NCBI RefSeq assembly: GCF_040364665.1
Contig: NZ_BAABWX010000010.1
Span: forward strand, 1 to 64,000
Direction: 5' to 3'
DNA length: 64,000 bases
DNA from: Cognatishimia sp. WU-CL00825
Lineage (GTDB): Bacteria; Pseudomonadota; Alphaproteobacteria; Rhodobacterales; Rhodobacteraceae
Shown here: positions 35,187 through 42,599 of the stretch, piece by piece
How positions within the stretch are numbered: the first letter of the stretch is position 1
Layout of the letters: each line of letters begins with the position of its first letter
Program-made: the position numbers and the translations under genes
Notes under the pieces: generated by a model
The model's database searches: none
Seen by the model: only the letters and a program-made list of their open reading frames with translations
What the model was told of the DNA's origin: nothing

Positions 35187-36452
35187 TCACTTTTTGATGG
35201 CCAACACGCGTTCTTGGATTGTCTTGCCTGTCACGGCTGGATCGATGTCTTCGATCAGCATGCGCTGAACTTCTTGGAGAACAATCTTACCCACTTCTGG
35301 GAATTCGATCTCTAGGCCGCGTGGCAGGCGATCAACGCCAGCTGCTGCCGCTGCATTGGCTTGCTCAGCGATCAGCTCGAAGTAAGGCTCAGCTGCGATT
35401 TCCGCAGAGTAGTCCAGACCTGGACGTGGTGCCGGTGAGCTAGAGATCGCGGAGAAACGCTGCTGATACTTCTCAGAGGCTGCGATTTGGATAAAGTCCC
35501 AAACCAGATTTTTGCGCTCATCTGAAATGTCGCTTGGGATCGCTAGAACATTGGACGTACCGCCGACAGGAGGCGAGAACGGCGTTTTGGCAAGCTTCAG
35601 GTTAGGAAGCATATCTTCTGCAGCGCGTTTCTGTACGCCACGAACCCAGGGACCATCGAGTAGCATCGCGATGTGGCCTTCGATGTGCAATTGACGCATG
35701 TCGCTGGTGCCTAAGTCCCGGGGAGTTAGCCCCTCGTCAAACAGCTGTTTCCAGCGACGCAACCCTTCAATTGTGCCTTCGGAGTCGAACGTCGGTTTTC
35801 CGTCAACAGTCCAGTCGCCACCGGCACCCAGAACGAAATTCAGAATGCCGTGCATCACCGAAGATGCGCCTTTTGTCGGCATGCCCACGCCGAACTTATC
35901 GGTCACGCCATCGCCATCTGTGTCTTTTGTCGCAGCCCGCGCTGCGGCCAAAAAGCTTTCCCAATCAGTTGGCGGGGTGGTGACACCGGCATCTGCCAGA
36001 AGCGCTTCATTATACGCCATGACATAGCCAGCATAGAGAAGCATCAGGCAGGATGTGTTGCCATCCCATTCGCATGTCGCCTGACCTGCCCAACCGGTTA
36101 GATCCAGACCTGACTCGGCGATGTAAGGATCGAGAGGCTCCAGCCAGCCCTCAGCCGCGAATGGCTGATATTCGAAAGCCGCCAAATGTACGATGTCTGG
36201 CGGAGCTGCGCCTGCAAACATTGTAAACATAGATGTGGCGTATTCGTTACGTGCCACACGTGTCATTTCGATGTCGACACCCTCATGAGTGGCTTCGAAT
36301 TCGGCGATGACCTCATCCCACCAAGCACCAAAGCTTGGGTCATCTTTTTGCCAGCTCACGAAAGTTAGGGTTTCAGCAGAAACCGACAGCGCTGAGAGCG
36401 TTGTTGTCAGCGCCAGCGCGGTCGTTGCCGCTATTCTGGACAATCGCTTCAT
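35187..36452 (-). CDS. Extracellular sugar-binding protein of ABC transporter
   Basis: A 421-residue periplasmic binding protein of the family-1 carbohydrate class. The signal peptide is at about residues 1-26 (cleavage after SVSA). TLTFVSWQKDDP and a mid-protein ATKDTDGDGVTDKFG loop are visible. The calcium-loop-like DTDGDGVTD is common in this class. It would deliver a mono- or oligosaccharide to the permeases encoded downstream. A good ribosome site (GGAGGA) precedes the start. The operon order (lyase, dehydratase, binding protein, permeases, ATPase) suggests the imported sugar or sugar acid is what those enzymes degrade. Confidence 0.92.
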   Translation of the reverse strand: MKRLSRIAATTALALTTTLSALSVSAETLTFVSWQKDDPSFGAWWDEVIAEFEATHEGVDIEMTRVARNEYATSMFTMFAGAAPPDIVHLAAFEYQPFAAEGWLEPLDPYIAESGLDLTGWAGQATCEWDGNTSCLMLLYAGYVMAYNEALLADAGVTTPPTDWESFLAAARAATKDTDGDGVTDKFGVGMPTKGASSVMHGILNFVLGAGGDWTVDGKPTFDSEGTIEGLRRWKQLFDEGLTPRDLGTSDMRQLHIEGHIAMLLDGPWVRGVQKRAAEDMLPNLKLAKTPFSPPVGGTSNVLAIPSDISDERKNLVWDFIQIAASEKYQQRFSAISSSPAPRPGLDYSAEIAAEPYFELIAEQANAAAAAGVDRLPRGLEIEFPEVGKIVLQEVQRMLIEDIDPAVTGKTIQERVLAIKK

Positions 36453-36471
36453 TGTTAGTCCTCCTCCATTG

Positions 36472-37644
36472 TCATAAGAAAACGAGTTCAGTTAGATGGG
36501 CAAGCCCATCCGCATTCGGGGTAACACCGTGACCTAGTGTATCCGGAATTTCGAAGGCGCCTGATTGGCAGGCCGTAGCCCCATCCAATAATTCAGCGTT
36601 GCGCCCAAATATCGTGTGTTGGAATTCATGGCTTTCCGCACCGGCGGCAACGCTAGCGCGCAGACTGGCGGACATAAAGATGCCCAAACCAATTGTCGCA
36701 TGTGGGATCAATCGGCTACTCGCCTTGACCGCACGTTTCGCCATGCGCATGAACTGCGTTACTCCGGTATGCCCCATCTCTGGTTGTACGATCGAACATG
36801 CGCCAACACGTGGAATGTAATCCCACTCACTTCGCCATTCTTCACCCAAGGCGAGCGGCGCTTTGATCGAGCGACCAACAGCGACCTGAGCCTGAATATC
36901 TTCAGGTTTAACAGGCGCTTCCAAGAACCAAGGATTATATGGTTCCAAATCTTGATCCATCTCTGTCACTTCAGACACAGAGAAGGCCCAGTGCAAATCT
37001 AAGGCAATGCGGTGATCGTCACCCAGTGCTTCCCGCAGGGCTGCAAACTCGCCAACCACGTCGCCATCGTCTGTCGCGCTGACCGGTATCTTAATGGAAT
37101 CAAATCCAAGGCCTTTCCAACGCAGTGCTTCTTCGATCCGCCCAGCGCGGGTTTTCTGAGGCAAGCCAGAAACATAGCCATGCAGTTTATACGCTCCTGG
37201 TTTTCCCAACACAGCCTGAAGGCTTTTCCCGCATTTGCGCGCGTGAATATCCCAAAGCGCGATGTCGATCGCGGCCAAGGCGTCGGCAAGATAGCCCCCC
37301 CAATAGCCGCGCACGCGTTGCAGATCGTATAGCGCGTCCCAAACCTTGGCCGGGTCGCTGCAATCAAGCGTTTTCAGGTAAGGGCCGATCAAATCTTCGA
37401 TAATCGCGAGGATGGTTTTCGGAGCGACCAAACCATAGGTTTCACCCCAGCCAACAACCCCATCCGCATCGGTCAATTTCAAAACGACAGAGCGATCTTG
37501 GCGCGGATAAATCGTGCCGTTGAAATGGCGCACGACATGGTGATCACCAATCGCCTGCTCGCCTTTCGCGACCTCGCCCAGATAGTTCTCATCTCTTTGA
37601 CGTTCAAAGACGAAAACCTGGATATGTTCAATCCGGTCAGTCAC
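36472..37644 (-). CDS. Mandelate racemase/enolase superfamily sugar-acid dehydratase
   Basis: A 390-residue enolase-superfamily enzyme. The candidate base lysine is in DSIKIPVS, metal ligands are in ALDLHW (Asp), FLEAPV (Glu) and LGEEW (Glu), and a histidine is in IPHATIGLG. The Lys/His pair is that of the mandelate-racemase subgroup, which includes galactonate, fuconate, gluconate and related dehydratases. It probably dehydrates a sugar acid to a 2-keto-3-deoxy acid. GTG 37644 is taken as start because it overlaps the preceding stop by 8 bp and the conserved N-terminus follows; a longer frame from 37683 is less likely. The exact sugar acid is unresolved. Confidence 0.82.
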   Translation of the reverse strand: MTDRIEHIQVFVFERQRDENYLGEVAKGEQAIGDHHVVRHFNGTIYPRQDRSVVLKLTDADGVVGWGETYGLVAPKTILAIIEDLIGPYLKTLDCSDPAKVWDALYDLQRVRGYWGGYLADALAAIDIALWDIHARKCGKSLQAVLGKPGAYKLHGYVSGLPQKTRAGRIEEALRWKGLGFDSIKIPVSATDDGDVVGEFAALREALGDDHRIALDLHWAFSVSEVTEMDQDLEPYNPWFLEAPVKPEDIQAQVAVGRSIKAPLALGEEWRSEWDYIPRVGACSIVQPEMGHTGVTQFMRMAKRAVKASSRLIPHATIGLGIFMSASLRASVAAGAESHEFQHTIFGRNAELLDGATACQSGAFEIPDTLGHGVTPNADGLAHLTELVFL

Positions 37645-38542
37645 TTGAGGCCTCAGAAGTTTTGTAAGACATGGCCTCTTCATAGAATTCTATGATCAGC
37701 ATTTTAAGCGCATCATCCATGTCTGGAAGTCTTTCGCGAACGATATCGGTTTCAACCAACCCGCGGTGTTTCAATATCAGCTTGGTCAAGCGCATCCGAA
37801 ACGGGGCTTGGGTCAGCAAGATCGGCAAGCTGCGCACATAAAGCGCCTTAGCCGTGTCGCGATCTCCGCTCAGATAGGCCTGCATCAAATCAACATGCAG
37901 TTCGAGCAACTCAATCGCAGGCATGGTTGCGACAGCGCCGCGATCAAGCTCTTCAAGTAAATAGCGCGCGCCGCCTCCGCCGATCACCGCATCCAGATCC
38001 GGGCCGCATGCTGCGACAAGCTCTGACACTTTGATCCCTGATGGCACGCCTTCTTCTTTGACATAACGAATAGAGGGCACAGCTTTCGCCAAAGCAATCA
38101 TCTCTTCCGCGCTTAGATCCGCGCCGCGCGGCGCAAATAGGTTTTGCAAAATAATAGGCAGCCCACCTGAGGCCTCTTCGATCTTGTGAAACCAGCCAGC
38201 GTAGTCCGGACGCATATCAGGCACGGCCATCGCCATAATCGCCTGCACGTTCTGCGCAGCAACCTTGCCTGCCAACGCCACCATCTCTGCTGGATCAGCA
38301 GTGTTCACCCCTGCGATCACTGGGACACGACCATTGGTACGGCTCACCACCACATCCAGACATGCCATCCGCTCCTCAGAGGTCAGATGAACATCCTCAC
38401 TGGCGACGCCGGGGTAAACCAGCGCCGCTGCGCCAAAAGCGATTGCATCATCAACCACTTTGGCCAGGGAGGAGTGATCTGGCGTGCCATCCACCGCGAA
38501 GGGTGTTGGCACAATAGGAAGTACGCCGGTCAGTGTTTTCAC
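37637..38542 (-). CDS. DHDPS/N-acetylneuraminate-lyase family protein, atypical active site
   Basis: A 301-residue TIM-barrel lyase-family protein. The Schiff-base lysine is Lys162 in IRYVKEEG. Two usual features are changed. The phosphate/carboxylate loop GxTGE reads GVASED (about residues 45-50). The catalytic tyrosine of the YNxPxRTG motif is Gln133 (ILQNLFAPRG). Family chemistry covers pyruvate aldolases and dehydratases such as 2-keto-3-deoxy-sugar-acid aldolase. The missing tyrosine suggests altered or different chemistry. It is the first gene of the minus-strand operon, next to the sugar-acid dehydratase, so cleavage of a 2-keto-3-deoxy acid is the leading guess. Confidence 0.8.
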   Translation of the reverse strand: MKTLTGVLPIVPTPFAVDGTPDHSSLAKVVDDAIAFGAAALVYPGVASEDVHLTSEERMACLDVVVSRTNGRVPVIAGVNTADPAEMVALAGKVAAQNVQAIMAMAVPDMRPDYAGWFHKIEEASGGLPIILQNLFAPRGADLSAEEMIALAKAVPSIRYVKEEGVPSGIKVSELVAACGPDLDAVIGGGGARYLLEELDRGAVATMPAIELLELHVDLMQAYLSGDRDTAKALYVRSLPILLTQAPFRMRLTKLILKHRGLVETDIVRERLPDMDDALKMLIIEFYEEAMSYKTSEASSD

Positions 38543-38810
38543 ATCAGTCCCTATAATTGCAACTCGTGTTTCATACTTGAAACTAGCTTATGTTATGGGT
38601 ACCTTGTCAACAACTTTTCCAGATTTCAGGAACCGAGATGCCGCAACCTACTAATTTTATGAGTGATGAACGCAAAGCGGCGCCTTTGCCTTTTGTCGCT
38701 ACGTCAGTAGTGCGAGGCTCCTGCGATTCGATTCGCCACACTGAAATTGGGAAATCCCTTTATTTCATTCGCCTTAAAGGCGTTTCGAGCGCGATTCTGG
38801 GGTCAATGCA
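38543..38810. promoter_or_regulatory. Divergent promoter region with candidate operator
   Basis: This 268-bp space separates the minus-strand lyase/transport operon from the plus-strand sulfatase operon. A perfect inverted repeat GTTTCA-TACT-TGAAAC lies at 38568-38583, 26 bp from the lyase start. It resembles IclR/KdgR-type operators. A short plus-strand frame in this space (from 38590) is probably leader sequence, not a gene. The IclR/SMP-30 fusion is the likely ligand-responsive binder, by inference. Confidence 0.5.
38568..38583. promoter_or_regulatory. Perfect palindrome GTTTCA-N4-TGAAAC
   Basis: A 16-bp inverted repeat in the divergent space between the lyase gene and the third sulfatase. 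IclR-family KdgR sites have GAAAC/GTTTC halves, so this may be the operator for the IclR/SMP-30 fusion. I did not find a second full copy by eye. Confidence 0.45.
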
Positions 38811-40235
38811 ATGAGTCAGAATCTGGTTGTCATAATGTCTGACCAGCATCGGCGCTCTGCATTGGGCTGTTATGGGCACCCAGTTGTTGAAACCCCGGCA
38901 CTAGATGCATTGGCACAATGCGGCACGCGATTCTCGCGCGGTTATTGCAATGCACCTATATGTGTCCCTTCGCGCGCGAGCATGGCGACTGGGCTTCATA
39001 TCAATGAGGTCTCTGCCTGGGATAATGCAGCCCCCTATCGTGGGCAGCGCCGGTCTTTCATGCATCGCGCGCAGGATACCAAGCGCGAAACAGTGTCCAT
39101 CGGCAAGCTGCATTTCCGGAATACCGAAGACGACGTTGGCTTTGATCAGCAAATCCTGCCGATGCATGTTGTGAACGGCACCGGTACCTTTACGTCGCTT
39201 TTGCGCAATCCGCTGCCAACCGTTCAAACAGCCGGAGACTTGCTGCGCAATGCTGGTGCGGGCGCATCCCCTTATGCGGCCTATGATCAGTCGATCTGCG
39301 ATGCCGCGGTGGATTGGCTAGAAAATCGCAGCGCCGACGACGCGCCATTCTTATTGTTTGTGTCGTTCACAAACCCGCATCCGCCATACCTGGCCGAACA
39401 AGAGCTCTTTGACATATATATGTCACGTGATCTGGCGGAACCTAATGTGAGAGATGCCGCGCATCTTGATCACCAAACCCTGCAGAACCTCAGAACTTAT
39501 TTTGACATTGATCTTGATGCGCTGTCCGCAGAGCAGATCAAATCCATCACCGCGGCGTACTATGCCAATATCACTGCGCTGGACCGCCGTATTGGCAAGG
39601 TTCTGGACGCGCTGCGCAACAGCCAAGTCGGTGACGAAACACACATTATATATACAAGCGACCACGGAGAGGCGCTTGGCACCCATGGGCTCTATGGAAA
39701 ATGCAGCCTGTTAGAGCCCTCTGTGGGTGTCCCGTTGATCATGGCGGGCCCGGATATGCCCTATGGCAAAACCGTCAATACTCCGGCGCAACTGCTGGAT
39801 ATTTACCCAACCGTTCTGGATCTTTTTGACGCCACCCCGCAGCCACTGGATAAACGTCGCCGTGGCCGCTCGTTGCGCCAGATCGCACAAGAACCCAGCA
39901 CGCAACGTCCCATCGTGGCGCAACAACATTGTGCGGGGGCAACATCGGGCGTCTATGGCGTGACCGAAGGGCGTTGGAAATATATCTGCACGCCAGATGC
40001 AGACCCGCTGCTGTTTGATCTGCTCAAAGATCCCACAGAAAGCCAAAACCTGCACGGCACGCCAGAATTGGCACAGACCGAGGCCTCTCTGTTGAATGAA
40101 ATCCGCAAAGTCGCCGACCCAGTCGCGACGGATATCGCCTGCAAGCAATCGCAGATGGAACGCATTGTAGCGACAGGTGGTTACGAGGCCATCACGCAAA
40201 CACCAAACGCCGGGTTCACTCCGGCCCCGTCATGA
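38811..40235 (+). CDS. Type I sulfatase (third)
   Basis: A 474-residue sulfatase. The formylglycine motif CVPSR is at residues 51-55. IMSDQHRR near the N-terminus supplies metal ligands, GKLHF holds the usual lysine-histidine, and SDHGEALG supplies C-terminal ligands. No signal peptide is seen. It opens the plus-strand operon opposite the sugar ABC operon and overlaps the next gene by ATGA. No FGE gene lies in this operon; the one at 15940 would have to supply the modification. A sugar sulfate is the probable substrate class. Confidence 0.9.
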   Translation: MSQNLVVIMSDQHRRSALGCYGHPVVETPALDALAQCGTRFSRGYCNAPICVPSRASMATGLHINEVSAWDNAAPYRGQRRSFMHRAQDTKRETVSIGKLHFRNTEDDVGFDQQILPMHVVNGTGTFTSLLRNPLPTVQTAGDLLRNAGAGASPYAAYDQSICDAAVDWLENRSADDAPFLLFVSFTNPHPPYLAEQELFDIYMSRDLAEPNVRDAAHLDHQTLQNLRTYFDIDLDALSAEQIKSITAAYYANITALDRRIGKVLDALRNSQVGDETHIIYTSDHGEALGTHGLYGKCSLLEPSVGVPLIMAGPDMPYGKTVNTPAQLLDIYPTVLDLFDATPQPLDKRRRGRSLRQIAQEPSTQRPIVAQQHCAGATSGVYGVTEGRWKYICTPDADPLLFDLLKDPTESQNLHGTPELAQTEASLLNEIRKVADPVATDIACKQSQMERIVATGGYEAITQTPNAGFTPAPS

Positions 40236-41107
40236 GCAAGCACATGCCTCTGACACAAACCCACCGCAGCCAGGGCCTGGCGCTCTTTTCGATTTTCTCG
40301 GCGACCGCGTCTTCGGTTTTGCTGAAAACCGTTGACGTTACCCCAATAAGCGAGGCCGTCGCCATTCGCTCGGTCTTTGGTTTCATCGTTTTGGGCTTCA
40401 TCATTCTGGCGTGGTCAACACCAAATGCCGCTCCAATCGGCCGCAGCGCCGTATTCCGCGCAGCGCTGGATGCTTTGGCGGCACTCACGCTGTCCTTCTC
40501 AATCTTTCTTTTGCCGCTGAGTTTGCTGGCCAGTATTCACGCGACATTACCAATTCTTTCAATTGTGCTGTCTGCGATCATGCTCTCTGAGCGCATGTCG
40601 ATCCAAAGCTGGGTCGCCTTGATCCTCGCACTGGCAGGCACGCTTCTTATTTTGAGCCCCGGCATCGACTATTCGATTGCGGGTGTGCTGCTGGCGATCA
40701 TTTCGCTTTTCGCCTACGCCTTCCGGGATGTCGTAACGCGCCGCATGCCGCAAGATCTCGACCTGCGTAAAGTCACCCTGATTTCCTTGGCGTTTGTTTC
40801 GCTTTCCTCATTGGCTGTGTCTGCACAGCAACCTTGGGTGAAACCGGCCACACCGGAATTGTTGGCGATTTGCCTGGCCGGGCTGACCTTCCTTGTCGCC
40901 AACTTCATGATCGTTGCGGCCCTGCATCGCTGTGCCGTGAACCGGATCGCCCCCCTGCGCTACACCGCCATACTTTGGGCTCTGATCTTTGACTGGGCTG
41001 TATGGGGCTACCTGCCAGAACCTATCGCCTGGGTCGGCATCGGTTTGATCATGGCAGCTGGCCTTTTGTTGATGCTGCAACCTCATCCTGCGGAGCAAGT
41101 TGAATGA
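40232..41107 (+). CDS. EamA/DMT-superfamily transporter
   Basis: A 291-residue membrane protein with about ten helices in two EamA repeats. The first repeat is recognisable in FSIFSATASSVLLK and the second in GVLLAIISLFAYAFRDVVTRR. It overlaps both sulfatase genes by ATGA, so the three are translationally coupled. Family members export or exchange metabolites. Here it could export a by-product or import the sulfated substrate; the direction is not visible in sequence. Confidence 0.88.
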   Translation: MSKHMPLTQTHRSQGLALFSIFSATASSVLLKTVDVTPISEAVAIRSVFGFIVLGFIILAWSTPNAAPIGRSAVFRAALDALAALTLSFSIFLLPLSLLASIHATLPILSIVLSAIMLSERMSIQSWVALILALAGTLLILSPGIDYSIAGVLLAIISLFAYAFRDVVTRRMPQDLDLRKVTLISLAFVSLSSLAVSAQQPWVKPATPELLAICLAGLTFLVANFMIVAALHRCAVNRIAPLRYTAILWALIFDWAVWGYLPEPIAWVGIGLIMAAGLLLMLQPHPAEQVE

Positions 41108-42552
41108 GTAAACATCCCAATATTCTGTTCATCCTACCGGATCAGCTGCGCGCAGATTTTCTGGGGTGCTATGGCGCGGATTTCCTGAAGACCCCGCATG
41201 TCGATGGGCTGGCAGAAATCGGCACTCGGTATGACGCCGCCATCTCCCCGAGCCCGATTTGCGTTCCAGCCCGCGCCTCTATGCTGACCGGTCAAGATGC
41301 CCATGAGACCGGCGTGGTGCATAACCTTGCCTGGCTGCGCCCGGACCGCCGCGAGATGGGCATTGAAACCTGGCCTGAGCGTTTAAACGCCGCCGGGTAT
41401 CACACGTTGGCCATCGGCAAGATGCATTTCTACCCGTGGGACATCAACGAAGGATTCCAAACGCGCGTGATCGCCGAAGACAAACGCCACATCCACATTC
41501 ATGACGACTACCATGATGCATTGGCCTCAGAGAATTTTGAAAAGCTGCACGGCATTGATCAAGAAGGTTACGCTGAGCAAAAAGGTGCCTCGATCAACGC
41601 ACTACCAGATCACTTGCAACCAGACCGCTGGGTTGCTGATCAGGCCATTCAAGCGCTGAAATCCCATGATCCGGATCAGCCATTTGCGATGATGGTTGGC
41701 TTTCCGGGGCCGCATTGCCCCTATGATCCGCCAGCAGAAGCGCTGAAGGATGTCGATGCAGGCGCTATGCCTTCAGCAATCCCGCAAACGGACGAGGCAC
41801 GCACACATCACGCGGAATTTGTGGCGTCTTATAAACGGCCTTGGGCGGACATTGATTATAGCAACCTGTCTGCCGCTGAAATTGAAACCATCCGCCAATA
41901 TTACTGCGCCTCCGTAGAGCGCATTGACTCGGATGTGGGTCGCCTGCTTAACACGCTGCGCGAGACTGGCCAGCTGGACAACACCATAGTGGTGTTTTCC
42001 TCAGATCACGGCGACTACCTTGGTGACTTTGGCCTGATGGGCAAAGGCTATTTCCACGAGCCGTCTATTCGCGTGCCGCTGATCGTAGCTGACTTCCGCG
42101 CGCCAACGCAGGCAAAGGTCGACAACAGTGTTGTTTCGCTCACCGATCTACATGCAAGCTTTGCAGCCTGGGGCAGCATCACGCCAAGCGCTGCGGCCAC
42201 TGGCCCGACATTGGGGTCTGCACCTGCTGATCGCGTTGTCATCGGTGTCACAAGCCAAGGCATGATGGCGCGTTCGCAGCGTTGGAAACTGGTGCGTTAC
42301 AAGAACGGTATGCAGGCGCTGTTTGACCTATCAAACGATCCGACAGAACAGATCAACCAGATCGCCGAACACCCCCAAATTCGTGAAGAATTGGATGCGG
42401 CCCTCACGGCAAGCCTGCTGGAGGCCACAAAGACATCCTTTGCGGATCGCTATGTGGCGGAAGCAAAGTCGCCCCCCGATCACCCATTTCACCGGCGCGA
42501 TTGGCGTCGTGATTTCCCAAGCAGAATTGGACAGGACGCCAGCAAGCTTTGA
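41104..42552 (+). CDS. Type I sulfatase (fourth)
   Basis: A 482-residue sulfatase. The formylglycine motif CVPAR is at residues 53-57, with FILPDQLR near the N-terminus, GKMHFYPWD and SDHGDYLG. No signal peptide is present. Its ATG overlaps the transporter stop. It is similar in overall plan to the sulfatase at 38811 but not a recent duplicate, as judged from many differences outside the motifs. The two may remove sulfate from different positions of one molecule. Confidence 0.9.
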   Translation: MSKHPNILFILPDQLRADFLGCYGADFLKTPHVDGLAEIGTRYDAAISPSPICVPARASMLTGQDAHETGVVHNLAWLRPDRREMGIETWPERLNAAGYHTLAIGKMHFYPWDINEGFQTRVIAEDKRHIHIHDDYHDALASENFEKLHGIDQEGYAEQKGASINALPDHLQPDRWVADQAIQALKSHDPDQPFAMMVGFPGPHCPYDPPAEALKDVDAGAMPSAIPQTDEARTHHAEFVASYKRPWADIDYSNLSAAEIETIRQYYCASVERIDSDVGRLLNTLRETGQLDNTIVVFSSDHGDYLGDFGLMGKGYFHEPSIRVPLIVADFRAPTQAKVDNSVVSLTDLHASFAAWGSITPSAAATGPTLGSAPADRVVIGVTSQGMMARSQRWKLVRYKNGMQALFDLSNDPTEQINQIAEHPQIREELDAALTASLLEATKTSFADRYVAEAKSPPDHPFHRRDWRRDFPSRIGQDASKL

Positions 42553-42599
42553 CTTGCGCAGCCTGAACGAAAGACGAATTAACAGGAGTTCCAGAAGAT

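Noticed and set aside
38590..38814. 74-codon plus-strand frame in the divergent promoter region
   Set aside because: It overlaps the third sulfatase start and contains the likely leader; composition and lack of resemblance argue against a gene.
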